The position numbers were made by a program, and so were the translations under genes. 52,959 nucleotides of DNA. Source: an uncultured Lachnospiraceae bacterium (GTDB lineage: Bacteria > Bacillota > Clostridia > Lachnospirales > Lachnospiraceae). Where the stretch lies: NCBI GenBank assembly GCA_910588285.1, contig CAJUQB010000025.1:1-52959 (forward strand), written 5' to 3'. The notes beneath the pieces were generated by a model. It was not told the DNA's origin and ran no database searches. It worked only from the letters and a program-made list of their open reading frames with translations. Below, piece after piece: positions 16,468 to 24,108 of the stretch; the first letter of the stretch is position 1; each line of letters begins with the position of its first letter.

Positions 16468-17607
16468 ATGATCATTGAAACATCCTATGGAAAAATGACA
16501 GGCGTAGACCATGGCGATTATATGGAGTACAGAAAAGTACCTTATGCAAATCCGCCAGTAGGGAACCGAAGATTCAAGGCCCCTGAAAGACCGGAAGCCT
16601 GAAATGGCGTATACGAGGCGGTAGCATACGCCAACAAGTGTATGCAAAAGGGCAATGACGCCGAGCCCTATGGAAAGGATTTGGATCAGACAGGCTTCGA
16701 ACGGGCTATGGATGAAGACTGTCTCTACTTAAATATTTGGGTGCCCAAAAATACGGATGGGACAACCTCCATAGCAATATGGATCCATGGTGGCGCATTC
16801 CTGGGCGGATATGCCACAGAAATGGAGAATGCAAAAGCATTTGGGGGAGATCCGGATAATATCACGATTTTTAGACAGAGCGCCGGGGCTATGAGTGTGC
16901 AGACCCTCTGTTCCTCAGAGCGGGTAAAGGGAAAGGTGGCAAAGGCCATTATGCAAAGCGGCGGATCCTATGGACTTGGGCTCCATCGTGATATTCCCCA
17001 GGCAGAGCAGGAGACATACGGAAAGGTATTTACAGATGAGATTCTGAAAGTAAACAGCCTGGAGGAGCTTCGGGCAGTGAGCCAGGAAAGTATCCTTGAC
17101 GGAATGGATCCTTTCCTGGGCCGGATGATGATGCCGGTCACCCATGGATTATTCCTGACGCCAACCATGGACGGATATGTGCTGGATGATAGCTATTACA
17201 AGATTATGGATGACAACCGGCTTCTGGATATTCCTTATATCATAGGCTGGAACGACAACGACTTGGATATCCAGGAGCCCTGCGGGCCAAAGGACGGAAA
17301 AGAGACCTTCCTCTGCCAGGGTAGCAGGAATTTTGCCGCAAAGATTGAGGAGCTTGGAAGACAGCCGGCCTATGTTTACCGATTTTCCAGAAAGCTTCCT
17401 GGTGATGACTGGGGCGCATACCATTCGGCAGAGCTTTTCTATATGTCTGGCACACTTGACAGATGCTGGAGGCCTTGGGAGGATCATGACAGGGCCCTTT
17501 CCGCAGAAATGCTGGATGCCTGGACAGATTTTATGAAAACTGGGAATCCAGGGGAGCATTGGAATCCTTACCGTAAGGACGATGAATTTATTAAGGTATT
17601 TGAATAG
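16468..17607 (+). pseudogene. Type-B carboxylesterase (para-nitrobenzyl esterase-like), inactivated
   Basis: The frame starts at an ATG with AAGGAGG upstream and stays in one phase to 17607, but has three lesions. First, TGA at 16600-16602 lies where the family has Trp (GRP-E-A-W-like site). Second, about 50 residues are missing between GGYATEMEN and AKAFGGDPDN, the segment that normally holds INYRLG and NYGxLDQ. Third, the nucleophile elbow reads RQSAGA instead of GQSAGA. The oxyanion HGGAF, EDCLYLNIW and C-terminal AYHSAELFY (catalytic His) remain. Intact relatives are about 500 residues; this would encode about 379. A terminator follows. The last codons and the terminator are duplicated at 18854. 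Confidence 0.85.
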
Positions 17608-17619
17608 ATCATACAATTG

Positions 17620-17670
17620 CTGGAGCGACAGCTTCCCTGTATTAGGGAGACTGCCGCTCCAGTATTTTTT
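17620..17670 (+). terminator. Terminator after the esterase pseudogene
   Basis: CTGGAGCG (17620-17627) and CGCTCCAG (17655-17662) close a long hairpin with an inner CTTCCCT/AGGGAG stem, followed by TATTTTTT. A diverged copy lies at 18902-18950. Confidence 0.75.
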
Positions 17671-17694
17671 AGGTAATCAGTAAGCCGCTATGAT

Positions 17695-17982
17695 TTACAT
17701 ACATCTTTTTAGCAATTCTGTATCATTAAGTGCCAAATCCAAGAGTCGGCTAAGAACTTTTGCAGAATCCGCACCTAATGATTTTACTATTTTCATATTG
17801 CTTGGAGATATTTTAATTGATATTTTATCCATCCTATGGAATTGCTTTAACATATCATCTGTCATTTCCGGACAATCATCATCAAATATTATAGGCATCT
17901 TTTCAGCCGCTGCTAATTCTTCTATTTCTTCTGGTGTCAATTGTGCCGGCAAACTATTCATTATAACTTTCGCCATGTTCAT
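17695..17982 (-). CDS. brnA: BrnA-type antitoxin
   Basis: 95 residues. It begins MNMAKVIMNSLPAQLTPEEIEEL and ends in a ribbon-helix-helix-like region KISIKISPSNMKIVKSLGADSAKVLSRLLDLAL, as in BrnA antitoxins that bind DNA and neutralise BrnT. Its start overlaps the 3' end of the brnT gene by 29 nt, so translation is coupled. In this family the toxin gene comes first. A decayed second copy of the N-terminal half occurs at 18961-19167. Confidence 0.78.
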   Translation of the reverse strand: MNMAKVIMNSLPAQLTPEEIEELAAAEKMPIIFDDDCPEMTDDMLKQFHRMDKISIKISPSNMKIVKSLGADSAKVLSRLLDLALNDTELLKRCM

Positions 17983-18268
17983 ACCTCACTTTCTCAGGAT
18001 CCGTTGCACGACGTGCAGAAATAATATGAACTACATTTCCTCTTCTAAAAGTACAAACAACGAAAAGGATTTTCCCTACTTTTCCCAGTATTTGATACCT
18101 TTCTTCCCAAGGATGCTCATCATCATTTCGTATCATTTTATTCTCATCTGCAAATACTTTGGATGCAGTTTCAAATCGAATCCCGTGCTTAGTAAAATTA
18201 GAAGCCGCTTTTTCTTCATCCCATTCAAAAACTGCTCTGTTATAATCGAAATCAAAATACTCATACAT
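17954..18268 (-). CDS. brnT: BrnT-type ribonuclease toxin
   Basis: 104 residues with the BrnT pattern: FEWDEEKAASNFTKHGIRFETASKVF near residues 14-39, EERYQILGKVGKILFVVCTFR, and HIISARRATDPEKVRYE at the end. BrnT is a RelE-like ribonuclease whose family fold has an Arg/His active site in these segments. It is the first gene of the toxin-antitoxin operon, has a promoter at 18342-18370 and overlaps brnA. The pair lies between pseudogenes in a decaying region, as expected for an addiction module. Confidence 0.82.
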   Translation of the reverse strand: MYEYFDFDYNRAVFEWDEEKAASNFTKHGIRFETASKVFADENKMIRNDDEHPWEERYQILGKVGKILFVVCTFRRGNVVHIISARRATDPEKVRYEHGESYNE

Positions 18269-18341
18269 TTTCAGCCTATCCTTCCGTATTTTTTCCGAAA
18301 AAATATTTGTTCATATCATTTAATTCCAATATCTTGGGATA

Positions 18342-18370
18342 ATTTTAGCATGAAAATATAATAAATTCAA
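18342..18370 (-). promoter_or_regulatory. Promoter of brnTA
   Basis: TTGAAT (18365-18370), 17-bp spacer, TAAAAT (18342-18347) on the minus strand, about 75 nt before brnT. A similar but weaker version stands before the decayed copy (around 19130-19165). Confidence 0.6.
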
Positions 18371-18421
18371 TGAATATTTGCTCCCGTACAGGGTTGTTTC
18401 ACGAAAGATTTCAAAGTAATG

Positions 18422-18694
18422 TTATGTATAATATGCCGCTGAGTTGAATGTATCTATCCAAAAAAGGGCATAAAAGCCCCCTGTTGACTTACTTTGCTTT
18501 TTTAGATGCCAATGTTCAATCTTTTCGTACCGGCTCGGTATAGGACTGAAAATCTTTTCCATTTGAAGCAAACGTGCAATATTGTATGCACATTTACGCA
18601 GGACCGACATGGTGTTCTTACCAAGCTTTATCGTACTTTTATCTTCTCCAAATGTTTCTTCCAGCACATAGTGGAGACAGTTTTGATCGTCCAA
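18422..18694 (-). pseudogene. ISAs1-family transposase, C-terminal fragment
   Basis: The frame contains NCLHYVLEETFGEDKSTIK and GKNTMSVLRKCAYNIARLLQME, the conserved C-terminal part of ISAs1-family transposases (ENQLHxVLDVTFxEDxS). The upstream catalytic part is absent; further upstream (to about 18846) only short frames with stops are found. It separates the intact brnTA from its decayed copy and may have been the agent of the duplication. Confidence 0.7.
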
Positions 18695-18853
18695 TGAATT
18701 CTGTAAGGCCCGGGGTTATGTCGTTTCCACAGCCATCCTGTACCTGCATGATAGGCACCTGTTTTGATCTTCCTACACTTGCTATATAAGGGCGGCCCTC
18801 CTGTATCTCCCCGGAACGCTGTATGACTGGATAGTCCTGTATTCATTTCTTAT

Positions 18854-18972
18854 CGTAAAGGCGATGAATTTATTAAGGTATTTGAATAGATCATAGGAGT
18901 GCTGGAGCGGCAGCTTCCCCGTATTAGGAAGACTGTCACTCCAGTATTTTCTATAGATAATCAGTAAGACGT
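18854..18972. repeat. Second copy of the esterase 3' end and terminator
   Basis: About 119 bp closely similar to 17572-17690 (roughly 85-90 per cent by eye): both contain the last codons of the esterase (GATGAATTTATTAAGG...), its TAG stop, the CTGGAGCG hairpin and the sequence leading into the end of brnA. It continues into the decayed brnTA copy, so the unit [esterase end + terminator + brnTA] was duplicated. Confidence 0.8.
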
Positions 18973-19167
18973 TATTATTTTACACCCTCTCTTTTTATCT
19001 ACTTCTAATTCTGCTATTTCTTCTAATGTCAATTGTTCTGGTAAACTATTCATCATAACTTTCGCCATATACCTCGCTTTCTCCGATCCCGTTGCACGAC
19101 GTGCAGAAATAATATAATCTATATTTCCTCTTTTGGGATAATTTTGTGCAAAATATAATAAATCCAA
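18961..19167 (-). pseudogene. Decayed second brnTA copy (BrnT end fused to BrnA start)
   Basis: A 68-codon frame joins a BrnT C-terminus (DYIISARRATGSEKARY) directly to a BrnA N-terminus (MAKVMMNSLPEQLTLEEIAEL). The start of BrnT and the rest of BrnA are missing. The sequence upstream (TTGGGATAATTTT...AAAATATAATAAAT) matches the region upstream of the intact brnT, so most of the toxin gene was deleted. Confidence 0.75.
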
Positions 19168-19190
19168 CCGCAGACAGAGGATTTGAAAGC

Positions 19191-20099
19191 CTACCCTTTA
19201 ATCGATCCTACCATAACCCCCTTCTTAAAATATTTCATAATAAACGGATATATTATAATCATCGGCGCGCTGGAAACTATGATTGTACAATACTTCACAA
19301 GCTGTTTATATATATCCATATTTCCCGACAGCTCCGCCGCTGACGTAGCACTGGTGGAATCATTAATGATCAGGATCTCCCTCAAAACCAGCTGTAGCGG
19401 ATATAATGTTCTGTCCTTCAAATAAATAGATGCCTAGAACCAGGAATTCCAGTGAGCAATCATATAATACAGCGTTATCGTTGCCAAGGAAGCCTTAACC
19501 AGAGGCAGCATGATCTTAAACGCAATGGTAAGATCCCCAGCGCCGTCAAGCTTTGCCGACTCAATGAGCTCCGATGGAACCGTTGAAAAAGCCGTACGCA
19601 GAATAATCAAGTTCATAGGATTGACGCACATTGGCAGGATCACAGCCCAGCGGGTATCCAACATATTCAATTTCTGTACAATAATATAGAGAGGTACGAT
19701 ACCGCCGGAAAAAAGCATGGTAAAGGATATGGCAAACATAATAACATTTCCCCACAGCAAATCTTTATGGGAAAGAACGTAGGCGCCCAGAATGGTAATT
19801 ACTACACCGATCACTGTAGCTGCAGCTACATAGATAATAGTATTTCCAAATCCCCGGAGGAGCTGTTCATTTTGAAAAACAAGCTTATACCCTTCCAAGG
19901 TAAAACCCTGTGGCCACAAAAGCAGTCCGCTGTGGGTATTCAGCCAGTTTGGATCGCTCAGAGAAGCAAACAGCACATGGAGCATAGGCAGCAGACAAAT
20001 GATTGCAAAAAGGGCGAGAAGTGCATAATTTACGACCTCAAATAAAATACGTCCCTTACTTTTTTTAATATGTATTGTTTTTACACTTGATTTTGCCAT
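19191..20099 (-). pseudogene. LplC/YtcP-type sugar ABC permease with in-frame amber codon
   Basis: 302 codons in one phase. Residues 1-221 contain six-TM CUT1 permease features, including the EAA-like loop ELIESAKLDGAGDLTIAFKI. A TAG at 19434-19436 (codon 222, within HWNSWF*ASIYL) interrupts it, after which the frame continues as LKDRTLYPLQLVLREIL and ends MKYFKKGVMVGSIKG, the typical family C-terminus. So only the stop codon separates two perfectly matching halves. AGGAGG precedes the ATG. It follows the LplB-type permease by 11 nt. The importer should be non-functional unless the amber is read through. Total length fits intact relatives (about 295-300). Confidence 0.85.
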
Positions 20100-20110
20100 T
20101 TTTAAACCTC

Positions 20111-21082
20111 CTAGAACAAACTTGTTTCACTGTATTTTTTACTGAAATGATTAGTTACCACAATCAAAATAAAGTTGATTACCGAATTAAACAGCCCCAC
20201 AGCCGTAGAAAAACTATAACCGCCTTCCAGTAGGCCTTTTCGATACACATAGCTGGCAATTATATCTGCCTTATCAAGGATCTGCATATTATACATCAGA
20301 ATCGTTTTATCTGCCGCTCCGCCCATCAGCATTCCAACATTCATAATCAGCATAATAATGATTGTTGGACGGATCCCGGGAAGCGTAATATGCAGCATCT
20401 GTTTCCAATATCCTGCTCCGTCTATTTTTGCCGCCTCGTAAAGCTGCTGGTCAATACCGGATAACGCCGCTACATACAGGATAGTTCCAAACCCCAGACC
20501 CTGCCACAAGCCGGAACCAATATAAATCGGCCTCCAATAGGAAGCAACTGACAAGAGATTTTGCGGCTTTCCGGTAATGGCAGACATCAGCACTCCCAAA
20601 ACCCCTGTACTTTTGCAAAAATCAACCATCAATCCGCAAAGGACTACCATCGAAATAAAATACGGAAGATAGCTTAAGGTCTGAACTGTTTTCTTAAACA
20701 GTTTATTCTTCGCTTCATTAATCATCAGTGCAACAATAATAGTTAATGGGAAGGAAATCACCAGCGTCCATACATTTAATAAAATGGTATTTTTCAATAC
20801 CCGGCCAAAAAAAATGGAGCCAAAGAAATCCTTAAAATGCTTCAGACCTACAAACCGTTCAAACAGGCTCCCAAAAATTCCCAGGTTTGGCCGGTAATCA
20901 CAAAATGCCATTGTCAGGCCTACCATTGGAAAATAGGAAAAAATCAAAAAGAAGGCAATCAAAGGAATCACCAAAAGATATTTCATCTTGTTTTTCTTAA
21001 AATCTTTCTTCAATGCTTCTTTTGTAAACTTGTGCTCCTTTCGTGGTTTATCAGCTGCGCCTGCCGTCTTACTTAGTGCCAT
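20111..21082 (-). CDS. LplB-type sugar ABC permease
   Basis: 323 residues, with an N-terminal charged region and six TMs beginning at about 34 (YLLVIPLIAFFLIFSYFP). The EAA loop reads LYEAAKIDGAGYWKQMLHITLPGI. The C-terminus NHFSKKYSETSLF is typical of the LplB/YteP group. A binding-protein-dependent importer partner for the LplC-type permease downstream and the solute-binding lipoprotein at 26478; no ATPase is encoded, so a shared MsmK-type ATPase is probably used. It is divergent from the GH3 gene and shares its 250-bp regulatory region. Confidence 0.9.
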   Translation of the reverse strand: MALSKTAGAADKPRKEHKFTKEALKKDFKKNKMKYLLVIPLIAFFLIFSYFPMVGLTMAFCDYRPNLGIFGSLFERFVGLKHFKDFFGSIFFGRVLKNTILLNVWTLVISFPLTIIVALMINEAKNKLFKKTVQTLSYLPYFISMVVLCGLMVDFCKSTGVLGVLMSAITGKPQNLLSVASYWRPIYIGSGLWQGLGFGTILYVAALSGIDQQLYEAAKIDGAGYWKQMLHITLPGIRPTIIIMLIMNVGMLMGGAADKTILMYNMQILDKADIIASYVYRKGLLEGGYSFSTAVGLFNSVINFILIVVTNHFSKKYSETSLF

Positions 21083-21209
21083 AATAAATAACTCCTTTCC
21101 TTTTCCTTTTTAACAACACTTTGAAATCATTATAAAGCCATATAATAAAAAGAAAATGGGCAGTATTTTAGCCAAAACACATTTCTTGAGAACTGGCATT
21201 CCCTCTTTT

Positions 21210-21223
21210 TGACCTATAGGTCA
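21210..21223. promoter_or_regulatory. Perfect palindrome between permease and GH3 genes
   Basis: TGACCTATAGGTCA, a 14-bp perfect palindrome 27 bp upstream of the GH3 -35 box and about 130 bp upstream of the divergent permease gene. A candidate operator for a regulator of both units. Confidence 0.4.
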
Positions 21224-21249
21224 CTTTTTTGCAGATTGTATTTTGGATA

Positions 21250-21278
21250 TTGAATACTTGCATAATTATCCCTATAAT
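21250..21278 (+). promoter_or_regulatory. Sigma-A promoter of the GH3 gene
   Basis: TTGAAT (21250-21255), 17-bp spacer, TATAAT (21273-21278), 53 nt before the start codon. Confidence 0.75.
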
Positions 21279-21330
21279 GTCACCAGATAAGCAAACTGTA
21301 ATCTTCTGACAAAAGGAAAGGAGAATAATT

Positions 21331-24108
21331 ATGTCAAAATACACTTTAGACTTAAAAAAATATGCACAACTGGCCCGTCAAGCCGCAGCGGAAGGATGTG
21401 TATTGCTAAAAAATGAAAATAATGCACTTCCTCTGCAAAAAGGTGATCGGGTTGCAGTGTTCGGCCGAAGCGCTTTTCATTACTACAAGAGTGGTCTGGG
21501 CTCTGGAGGCCTTGTCAATACACGATATGTGACAGGAATTCTTGATGCACTTAAGAGCTGCCCCTATCTTGTGCTTGATCTCGAATTAGTGGGACTATAC
21601 GAAGCATGGCTGGAAGAAAATCCTTATGATGAAGGCCAAGGCTGGGGACAGGTGCCTTGGTGCCAAAAGGAAATGCCATTAACAGAAGAAATGGTGGGGC
21701 ATGCTGCTCGTACAGATGCTGCAATTGTTATCATAGGCCGTACAGCCGGCGAAGATCAGGATTTGAAAAATGAAGCCGGAAGCTATCTCCTAACAGACAC
21801 CGAGGAAGAGATGATTGCAAAGGTCTGCGCCGTATGCAGCCGTACAATCATTCTGCTGAATGTAGGAAGCATCATTGATATGACATGGGTAGATAAGTAC
21901 CAGCCCATGGCCATTCTCTATACATGGCAAGGTGGACAAGAGGGTGGCAATGCTGTTGTTGATGTGATGACCGGGCTTGTAAACCCTTGTGGAAAATTGA
22001 CAGACACCATTGCCAGAAGCATATCTGACTATCCTTCTACCGCCAACTTTGGAGATCCTAGGCAAAATATCTACGCAGAGGATATTTATGTGGGGTACCG
22101 TTACTTTGAAACCTTTGCACAGAATAAAGTACTATATCCCTTTGGATACGGTTTGTCCTATACCTCTTTTCATATACAGGCGGCCATTACTTCCAACACA
22201 ATTAATCAGCTTTCGATAGAGGCTGTGGTCACTAACATAGGGCAAAGATCTGGCAAGGAGGTTGTGGAGGTTTATGTAAAGGCACCCGTTGGCAGGCTAG
22301 GGCAACCGGCAAGAAAACTGATTGGTTTTTCCAAATCACAGTTACTTAAACCAGGAGCCAGCCAGACCCTATCTCTTTCTATTTCGAAATATACTCTTTC
22401 ATCTTATGATGACAGCGGTATAACCGGCTATCGGAATTCCTATGTACTGGAGGAGGGGATCTATGAAATCTATGTCGGGACAGATGTGCAAAGTGCTAAG
22501 TTATGTGGCAGCTTTCAGGAAAAATTAACAGTTGTCAGGCAGCTTTCGGAAGCCTGCGCTCCCGTTACACCTTTTGAACGCCTGAAGGCTTTAGAAAACG
22601 ATAATGGTTGTTATCTCTTACAAAATGAGCCTGTACCTCTTAAAACAATTGATATTCAGGAGCGCCGGAAATCCTGCTGTCCTGTTGAACTTCCTTATAC
22701 CGGTAACCAGGGCTACCAGCTTGTGGATGTGCTGGACGGCAAAGTTTCTCTGGATGATTTTACTTCCCAGCTTGACGACATATCTATGATCCATATGTTT
22801 CGAGGGGAAGGTATGTGCAGCTCTAAGGTCACACCTGGGACAGCAGGCTCTTTCGGCGGATTAACAGAACGGCTCTCCAGCCTTGGTATCCCGGCGGCCT
22901 GCTGCGCTGATGGCCCCTCCGGCATCCGCATGGACTGCGGTACCAAAGCCTTTTCCCTTCCCAACGGCACAGCCTTAGGCTGCACCTTCAATGAAACTCT
23001 TGTGGAAGACCTATATACCATGACAGGCCAGGAGCTGCGTCTAAATAAGATAGATTCTCTACTTGGTCCTGGGATGAACATCCATAGAAATCCTTTGAAT
23101 GGTCGGAATTTTGAATATATTTCAGAAGACCCTCTGGTAACCGGAAAAATCGGAGCCGCCCAAATACGCGGTATGGCAAAGCATGGAATTGGAAGCACAA
23201 TTAAACATTACTGCGGCAATAATCAGGAATCCAATCGACGTTTTATCAATTCTGTCATTTCCCAGCGGGCGCTACGGGAAATATATTTAAAAGGCTTTGA
23301 ACTAGCTGTCTGTGAGGGAGGCGCCCGGTCTGTCATGACCACCTATGGAGCTGTCAACGGTCTGTGGACAGCAGGAAATTACGATCTTTGCACCACGATC
23401 CTTCGGAACGAATGGGGGTTTCATGGAATCGTAATGACAGATTGGTGGGCCGAAGCCAATTATTCCGGTAAAGATCCCTCCAAGCAGGCAAAAGCTCCTA
23501 TGGCTGCAGCTCAGAATGATCTATATATGGTTGTCTCTGATACCACAAAAAACCCGGAAAATGATGATCTAGAAGCAGGTTTTATAAATGGTATGATAAC
23601 CAGAGGTGAGCTACAGCGGAATACTCAAAATATTCTGCGATTCCTTTTACAATCTCCTGCAATTTTGCATAAAACCGGACGTATTGACCCCACGGAGCTG
23701 GCGGAAATGGAACAGCAGGGTGACAATGATTTTTCCCCAATAGATCTAATCTACTACACAGCGGATAAGAACGATAGAATTGCCATTGACGGTTCTGCCT
23801 TCAATCCAAGGGCTGGCTGTACATATGTTTTCGGTATCCAGCTGAATGCATTTGGCCTCTATTCTATAACCATGCATTTAAAGTCAAAGCTTACCTCATT
23901 GGCCCAGCTTTCTGTATCCGTATTTTATGACAATACCCTGAAAGCTTCTATTTCTATTCAGGGTACTGAAGGGCAGGAGGTTGTAGAACACAGAGATCTT
24001 GGTTTCGTCTTTGGACAAACCCATTTTATCAAGCTTTATTATGGCGCCAATGGCCTGATGATCCAGAAGGTTATCATCCACTTGGAAAAAAAGTTCGATA
24101 TCCCTTGA
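21331..24108 (+). CDS. GH3 beta-glucosidase with permuted domain order
   Basis: 925 residues, AAGGAG before the ATG. The usual C-terminal GH3 domain comes first (EGCVLLKNENNALPL, DAAIVIIGRTAGEDQDL, about 1-260), then a fibronectin-III-like domain (FGYGLSYTSF, VYVKAPVG, about 265-400), then the TIM-barrel GH3 domain (about 500-790) with SLLGPGMNIHRNPLNGRNFEY (split by family pattern), KHYCGNNQE and the nucleophile D704 in GIVMTDWWAE. A 120-residue beta-rich C-terminal extension follows. The swapped order is known from Ruminococcus albus and Butyrivibrio beta-glucosidases. No signal peptide, so it is cytoplasmic and acts on imported oligosaccharides. Stop codon abuts that of the convergent regulator. 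Confidence 0.9.
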   Translation: MSKYTLDLKKYAQLARQAAAEGCVLLKNENNALPLQKGDRVAVFGRSAFHYYKSGLGSGGLVNTRYVTGILDALKSCPYLVLDLELVGLYEAWLEENPYDEGQGWGQVPWCQKEMPLTEEMVGHAARTDAAIVIIGRTAGEDQDLKNEAGSYLLTDTEEEMIAKVCAVCSRTIILLNVGSIIDMTWVDKYQPMAILYTWQGGQEGGNAVVDVMTGLVNPCGKLTDTIARSISDYPSTANFGDPRQNIYAEDIYVGYRYFETFAQNKVLYPFGYGLSYTSFHIQAAITSNTINQLSIEAVVTNIGQRSGKEVVEVYVKAPVGRLGQPARKLIGFSKSQLLKPGASQTLSLSISKYTLSSYDDSGITGYRNSYVLEEGIYEIYVGTDVQSAKLCGSFQEKLTVVRQLSEACAPVTPFERLKALENDNGCYLLQNEPVPLKTIDIQERRKSCCPVELPYTGNQGYQLVDVLDGKVSLDDFTSQLDDISMIHMFRGEGMCSSKVTPGTAGSFGGLTERLSSLGIPAACCADGPSGIRMDCGTKAFSLPNGTALGCTFNETLVEDLYTMTGQELRLNKIDSLLGPGMNIHRNPLNGRNFEYISEDPLVTGKIGAAQIRGMAKHGIGSTIKHYCGNNQESNRRFINSVISQRALREIYLKGFELAVCEGGARSVMTTYGAVNGLWTAGNYDLCTTILRNEWGFHGIVMTDWWAEANYSGKDPSKQAKAPMAAAQNDLYMVVSDTTKNPENDDLEAGFINGMITRGELQRNTQNILRFLLQSPAILHKTGRIDPTELAEMEQQGDNDFSPIDLIYYTADKNDRIAIDGSAFNPRAGCTYVFGIQLNAFGLYSITMHLKSKLTSLAQLSVSVFYDNTLKASISIQGTEGQEVVEHRDLGFVFGQTHFIKLYYGANGLMIQKVIIHLEKKFDIP

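Noticed and set aside
16600..16602. TGA read as Trp (recoding) in the esterase
   Set aside because: Housekeeping genes here use TGG for Trp and TGA as stop (for example atpH); the esterase has other lesions as well.
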